Origin: Flammula alnicola
Taxonomy: Eukaryota; Basidiomycota; Agaricomycetes; Agaricales; Strophariaceae
Length of the DNA stretch: 64,000 nt
NCBI GenBank assembly: GCA_015499995.1
Contig: JADNRV010000022.1
Coordinates: forward strand, 372,001-436,000
Direction: 5' to 3'
Shown here piece after piece: positions 58,498 through 64,000 of this stretch. The translations under genes and the position numbers were made by a program. The notes beneath the pieces are model-generated. The model was not told where the DNA came from. It did no database searches and worked only from the letters and a program-made list of their open reading frames with translations. Position 1 is the first letter of the stretch. The number at the start of each line of letters is the position of its first letter.

Positions 58498-61400
58498 GCC
58501 AAAGTTTTGACAACATCCCATGAATATCTTGGGTCCAAACCAAATATAATGCGGTAGCGGGATGTTTGTTTATGCAGTAGTACCCTCAGTTTCTTAACCA
58601 GCAATGACGAAAACATAAAATATGCTCCGATCCCAACCAGGTAATATATATTTTTCCCCTTCTCAAGAATCAAGATCATGGTAGCAGGTAGATGGCTTCG
58701 TGAAATGTACCTCAAGTACGTATTATCATGTAGTAGTAACCAACTAGTAAGTAGAGAAATTTTTAAAACCGTTCTCTCTCTGATTAATAATTCCGATGTA
58801 GAAGATTCCGAAGGGGTCATATCAGCCATGCACATTGCCAGACCTGGTCCCAAAATGGACTTCGTCCAAGTCTTTATTCCGATATTATCTGCAGGTAGGG
58901 CTGAGCAGATTAGAGAGGTTAGTGGGAGAAACACTACGAAAGGATTTACGGGTACGGACTTCTGAGTGGAAGGATAAAGAACCAATCGCATGTACATAAT
59001 TTTTGTGCTCGCAGCTGCACAGCCGTACACATCCACATTGAAGCCGGGTTCCTTTCCACGTGGAGAATTGACAGGAATCTCCACTTCATAAGCACATGTC
59101 AGAAGAAAAGAGGCACCCTCAAACCCGATATTCTTGTCATTCACAAATCGCGAAGTTGATTGCACTGCGCGTTCGATTTAGGACAAGGCTGAGGCAGTGT
59201 CTTCAAAGGGGATTAATGCCGCTACGGAATTGCGGGATGATTCCGAAATCTGTGTAGTAGGAACTAGTCAGCCGTAGAACACAGCCCGAACAACTCAACT
59301 TCTCTCCTTGGAGTCAGTGCAAACATCCGCGAAAGCATGGCCTCTATCATAGCACTGAATTCAATGAGCTCCGTACGGTGCAGCTTGAAATATTTTCTCA
59401 TATCTCGCAAAAGCACCTACTTACTGGAGTTCCTATTGATGGTATGTGGCGCAGAATCCCACGGTGGACAGGATGACTGGAATCCTGTGAGGTGTGACGA
59501 TGGGAAAGGGGTTCCCGAGTCATCACATCAGTACCCACTTGCAGAGGGTGGTAACACGGGATACCGGTATCTCCTTCTCGTCCGGCCAGCGACAATCGAG
59601 TCGAGGTGAGCAAAGAAATGACCAACTAGGGCCATAAAGGGGTCCGCGCGCACTCTGACATCCTTTCAGCTGCAAAGGCATAACGGATGGCGAGTGACGA
59701 GACGCCCTAGTTATAAATATTGCCCGGAACACTTAAATTCCTTTGTCCAGTTGTAGTTTTGTACCTTTAAGCCCTTTAAGATGACACTATCTGTGGGCGC
59801 CCTTTCAGTTAATTTCAGAGCAATGACTCGGCTGCCGTCCAATGATTTTAGGTTTGTCGTCCAATTAAGCGCCCAATCGGTGATCGACGATCTTCCTCTC
59901 GATTATGATCTGATCGAGGGGAAATGAGACAGGTCGACAGGAATTACCTTCGAGTGGCACTCATAACGACTTTCCGCCATCGCTGAATGCATGGATCGTG
60001 CAGCATCGAACAATTTGTCCTGACTAACTCCCACACGCTAGCAATTAGAGACAAATTATTGTAAGCCTCATTGGGCTTAAGTATAAAGGGTTCTATCGTT
60101 CCAATATTTTCCGCGGATTCCCACTGCAACTCTATCACCCTAATGACCACAATGGACCCTGTGAAGACTGTACATATGCCTAAGTGGCATATATCATATA
60201 TGCCCAAGTTGTGGTCCACCAGGGTGCAGTGTGCACCGGCTGACCACATCGAGAATAAGTTAAAGCAGGGATCATCGGCGCATATGCGCGAGCGTCCGAG
60301 AGGTCCGAGCTCATTTCTATGAGCCGACGCCATTTATTTAATCCATTGCCACCATCGCAACAGGTGGCTGAAGCAGCGGGTTGGCTCATCATTGCCATTA
60401 TTGGTTATGGTGTCCCAAAACGCCATAGATTGCCGGTTCTGTGTGTTGCACGATATAGACCGTAAAATGGCAAATACCGTTCTTTCAAAGTCCTATCTCA
60501 CATGATGCACCTCGTTTTTTTTTGCACAGAGAGAAATTTCAAAATAGTATTCCGAGGTCGCCTCCTCTCTCCGTAGAGCCTGTCCGGATCCAAGATAAAT
60601 ACCTGGGTCCTGCGTCATATCAGCGCGTGGTGGCGAAGACAGTTACATAGCCGGACCGTGTACACAGACAAGGCACTTATCAGATATCATAGATATCAAA
60701 CTCCGTCGTGGGTCACATTTTGGGCGGCGAAGTGGTGAATGAAAGGGAAAAGGTGACACCTTGCAGCGTTCTAACTTCTACTTGGAACAATGCTCGGCTC
60801 AAAGGAGCCTCGAGGGGAGGTTGGGAGTTCTTTGAGAGCAACAACATGCAATCTCCGCAGGTCCGGCGCACTCACGCCAACGACACTCGAAGTTCAATTT
60901 ATATCATGAATGACAACGCCGTTTTAGTACGGCGTGCGTGTCTGTAGCAGCTTAACTTTAGCGTTCGTTCGGATGATATCGTTGCTTGACAAGGTGAGAT
61001 CGAGGGGTCAGTACTTCAGGACTCAGTACCTACCTGCGCTGCCTCGTTGCTTTGGCCGTTGCTTTGACCGTCGTCGCAGGCCATCCGTCGCGACTCGCAA
61101 TTGCCATCCATCCGGAAGTGTTAATCATGGATGCAAGATCATGCAAGATGCAGAAGTCAGATGATGCCTTCTTGAATTTGACGCGAGGCCCCGAGCCATC
61201 AGCTTGATAACCATGATCTCCTTTGATCGCAAAATTGAGGGTCGCGCCGACAGCCGGTTTCGATATCCTTGAGAACATCGTCTAGAGCAACGAAGTATCT
61301 CAACTTCGAATGCTTGGGCACATTCACGACACTGGCACTACGCAGCACTTCGCCGCCCATGAATCCGACGCTCATCCCAGAAAGAATAGCCAATTTCGGG

Positions 61401-62340
61401 AAGTTCAGACTTCCACAGAGATAACCGAGAAATAAATGCATGGGGAAATATCGATATCAATTATCGGCTTTGCGATAGGGAAAATTGAGTTGACTTTGGA
61501 AGGACGTACGTTTGACAAGATGGGTGTCGACTTTTCCGAGGGGGTGGAAGAATTTCCCAACACCGATAAAGCCCTGAGCGACGCGAGGAGCTCGAGGGGA
61601 TATCAGTTCAGAAGAAGTAGCAGAACATCAGCAGAGGGACGTTGGTGGGATCAGGCTAGAGAAAAACGTGTTTTTAGACAAGTTCTAATCAGAAATTCCC
61701 AAGCGCTGATTCAATTTCGTGATAGATAAGTGGGGATCTGCAGACGTAAGGGTGCGTGGACAACACGTTGAAGGGCACGCGCGAACAAGTGTTCGGGATG
61801 TATGTCAATGTGGGATGTATGTCAACGTCAGGCGTATTTGGGACTTACCCCACGGATGCTCATCCCCGGGTTGGCTGGCGTGTGGATGTCTTGCGGGTGT
61901 GATAGACGCGTGCTCGACGCTGTTGGACGCACGATGCACGACAGTTACCTGTGTCGACGACCGTTGAACTGATTGTCCTCAGATCAATGCTAACGTGGTT
62001 GTAAGTTCTTTTTATTCGTTTTGTGTACTTTTGTATGCGTACCGGTACAAATGTAAGTAATGCTAATGTGATCATGAATAAGTATAATATGCTGGAACAA
62101 CAACCAATGTGATGCGATCTGGAGGAATGTTCAATGCGTAATAGTATGCAAAAAAGATATAAGGCAGGTCTCCATGAAGCAGAAATATGATATCGCAGCA
62201 CTGAAACGGCAGTAAAAGGGAAACAGGGTATTGATGAATATGCTACAATGATGCAAGAGAGATGAGGAAACAGAGGCACGAGGATGCAGAGACAGAGAGT
62301 AAGGAGCGACATAACAAAGCACGTAGCTAAAGTCCAAGGG
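58498..62340. other. Long region with no supportable gene
   Basis: Nearly 4 kb of gene-poor sequence. A 258-codon minus-strand frame (58389-59165, GTG start, first ATG about 54 codons in) overlaps the tRNA antisense. It has hydrophobic stretches (FVVFLPLTSLICSALP) but no motif I recognise. Frames at 59944-60333 and 61030-61441 (minus) and 61436-61729 (plus) are similarly orphan. Decayed genes or transposon relics are possible. The right end is the 3' side of the cyclin gene. Confidence 0.4.
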
Positions 62341-63361
62341 TTACCAACCCGACGGCACAGCGAACGCGAACATCTTTGGTTTCAAAGGGTGGGCAACCGG
62401 TAAGCCTTCGGTGGGGCCGAAATTCGGCGAAGAATCCACGCCGCGAATCTTAGGATTCGTTTCTGGACCACCAACTGGTGTCGCAGGCGAACCCGAAGAT
62501 GTGGGCGATGCAGAGGTCGAGAAGCTTGGAGAAGGGGTATCGGGGGTGCTGGGATCGGCGCCCCAAGACGCCTTAGTAGGCGTTCCGGGTGTCGTTTTGG
62601 CGGCAGGTGCAGTGTTTCGTGCGGCAGTGAAACCTGGGACCGGACTCGTCGTGTTGGATTTTTCATCGAAAGGAGTGTTGGTCGTCGAGGCCTCGGCTCT
62701 GGCAGCACGTTTGGAAACAAAGGTGGTCGGGTAGTTGGGATACGTAGGCTTCGTTTCCCGGAAATCATTCTTGACGGCGATTTCGAAATTTGAGAGTATA
62801 GGGTCGTCCACGGTAAGCTCCCAATCGAGGTAATTGCACATCTCCCTCTCCATTTGATTGACCTCGCGGAGGGTGAACATGCCTTGAGCGACTATACACC
62901 AAGACTTGTTCGAATACGTGTCGTCGCACATGACTTTTGATGAAATCATGTACGCGGAGATGAAGAGACGGTGACCAGAGGAACCACGCGCAGAGGGAAA
63001 GCGTGCTTTTAGTCGTTGAAGGAGAACTAGGGCGGCGAACGTGACGGCAGGATGCAGCTTAGTCCGGTGGAGGGCGTATGCGATAAAGTAAGGTAATCGG
63101 GCATGAGAGTGCGTAGATGAAGGCGGATAGTCCGGACATGCAAATAGATGCGTTATAAACCGTGCGGCGAGTTTCGCGAGCACTTCTTGGCCATGATACG
63201 GATCGGCTCTAGCGTTCGTAGTTGTCGGTGGTGGGGCCTGTGAAAATAAAGATAAAGAGATTGAGATTGAGATATCCGAGAGAGGTGGAGGATGAGCTCA
63301 CGGATGGCACAGCAAAAGTACGTCTCGGAGGGGCTCCTGAGCCTGAGTGTTGGGTGGCCAT
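62341..63361 (-). CDS. Cyclin of the Pho80/PCL type
   Basis: Regulatory partner of a Pho85-like cyclin-dependent kinase. Exon 1 (MATQHSGSGAPPRRTFAVPS) ends at a GTGAGC donor and joins APPPTTTNARADPYHGQEV over a 64-base intron. The cyclin box follows in one exon: LAKLAARFITHLFACPDYPP, FIAYALHRTKLHPAVTFAAL, LVLLQRLKARFPSARGSSGH, RLFISAYMISSKVMCDDTYS, NKSWCIVAQGMFTLREVNQM and EREMCNYLDWELTVDDP. This order (HP..T..A..LL.RLK, LF..A.M.S.K...D..Y.N..W) is the PCL1/2-like pattern. The rest is a Ser/Thr/Pro-rich tail with several SP and TP sites, likely kinase targets, ending KPKMFAFAVPSGW. Frame is intact. Confidence 0.9.
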
Positions 63362-64000
63362 TTGATTTTGAACCTGGGACAGCGGAAATGTCAGGGAATG
63401 GCGAACGCCCGTTAAAAGAGATGGTTTAAGAAGAAAAGCGTTCAAGAATAACCCCAGTGGCACGAGGCATTTGCACACCCCCATTTGTTTGCATGAGGTG
63501 AAAAAACTTTTTGTACTTCCACTTTAGGTCATCCCCTCAGCGGCTGGCCTTGTATCTCCATTCGGTCCACAGCCGACTCCTCCTGCAACCAACGAAAGCC
63601 CTGACAATTGCTTACCTTGACGCTTTACAACTCTTTTTTGTCTGATGGAATAGGGTCGTTCAGTGGGTCCTATGTACGACTGCTGGATTAGATAATAGCT
63701 GATTGCCGCAGGTAGTGTAGCAAAAGAATTAGGTCTAAGATAATAGCGTCGTCGCGGGGAGGGGGACTATAATGTTAAACGACAATGCTCAGTCTCTAGG
63801 CTTAATATACGTGAGCTGACACAAGTAAGAGGTGTTTGACATATAGCCCCAGGCCGATGATATTGGAGCTCGAGACCGAGCTGGCGGCGGTTGTATTAAT
63901 GTACACAGCCTCTGACTTCGCATCGGGCGCGATGGCGCCGCTCTCGCCGTAACAACATTCTTTCAATTTTCAATCCAACTTCACTTACTCTGACTCGCCC
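63362..64000. other. Upstream region of the cyclin gene
   Basis: Contains the promoter of the cyclin gene. No convincing coding frame; the window ends before any further gene is recognisable. Confidence 0.45.

Noticed and set aside
1..64000. CRISPR arrays, prophage, bacterial operons, biosynthetic cluster, mating-type locus
   Set aside because: No spaced short repeats, no phage or bacterial gene organisation, and no backbone enzymes, homeodomain or pheromone genes were found.

Overview
This is nuclear DNA from a filamentous basidiomycete, most likely an agaricomycete (mushroom-forming class). The evidence is gene style: conserved genes are cut by many short GT..AG introns of about 40-90 bases, genes lie close together on both strands with divergent promoters, and the set is typically fungal (arginine-pathway carbamoyl-phosphate synthase, fungal phenylalanine ammonia-lyase, Trk potassium transporter, Pho85-type cyclin, F-box-like protein). 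There are no operons, ribosome-binding sites, CRISPR arrays or phage genes.

Layout, left to right. 1-1.8 kb: no supportable gene. 1.8-5.8 kb (+): mitochondrial carbamoyl-phosphate synthase large subunit. 6.1-7.8 kb (-): fructosyl-amine/sarcosine-oxidase-type flavoenzyme. 8.2-10.9 kb (-): phenylalanine ammonia-lyase. 12.7-13.6 kb (+): FCF1 nuclease of the ribosomal small-subunit processome. 14.9-16.7 kb (+): DUF1917 protein. 16.8-24.1 kb (-): very large acidic, disordered protein containing a tandem array of duplicated exons. 24.8-28.7 kb (+): CSC1/OSCA-type membrane channel. 29.3-30.0 kb (-): TIM22. 30.7-31.8 kb (-): multi-pass membrane protein whose 5' end lies in one arm of an inverted duplication. 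33.3-33.8 kb (-): uncharacterised gene. 34.8-38.5 kb (-): Trk potassium transporter. 39.2-44.2 kb (-): eIF4G. 45.7-47.3 kb (-): F-box-like protein. 48.0-50.2 kb (-) and 51.3-52.3 kb (+): two divergent genes with SAP-like N-termini. 52.5-55.3 kb (+): probable mitochondrial P-loop ATPase. 56.0-58.2 kb (-): Nab2-type CCCH protein. 58.4 kb (+): intron-containing tRNA-Gly(GCC). 58.5-62.3 kb: no supportable gene. 62.3-63.4 kb (-): Pho80/PCL-type cyclin.

Most of these are unlinked housekeeping genes; I see no biosynthetic cluster, mating-type locus or intact transposon. The most notable structures are the tandem exon array at 21.4-23.0 kb, the inverted plus direct repeats at 31.7-32.5 kb, a 15-base micro-exon in the synthase gene, and a recurring pattern of single missing bases, usually in short homopolymers, that shift the frame of several conserved genes while others (PAL, FCF1, eIF4G, cyclin) read cleanly. 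That last pattern looks more like sequence error than gene death, so the affected genes are annotated as genes with flagged frameshifts. Exon joins were made by eye from splice signals and family conservation; no search was run.
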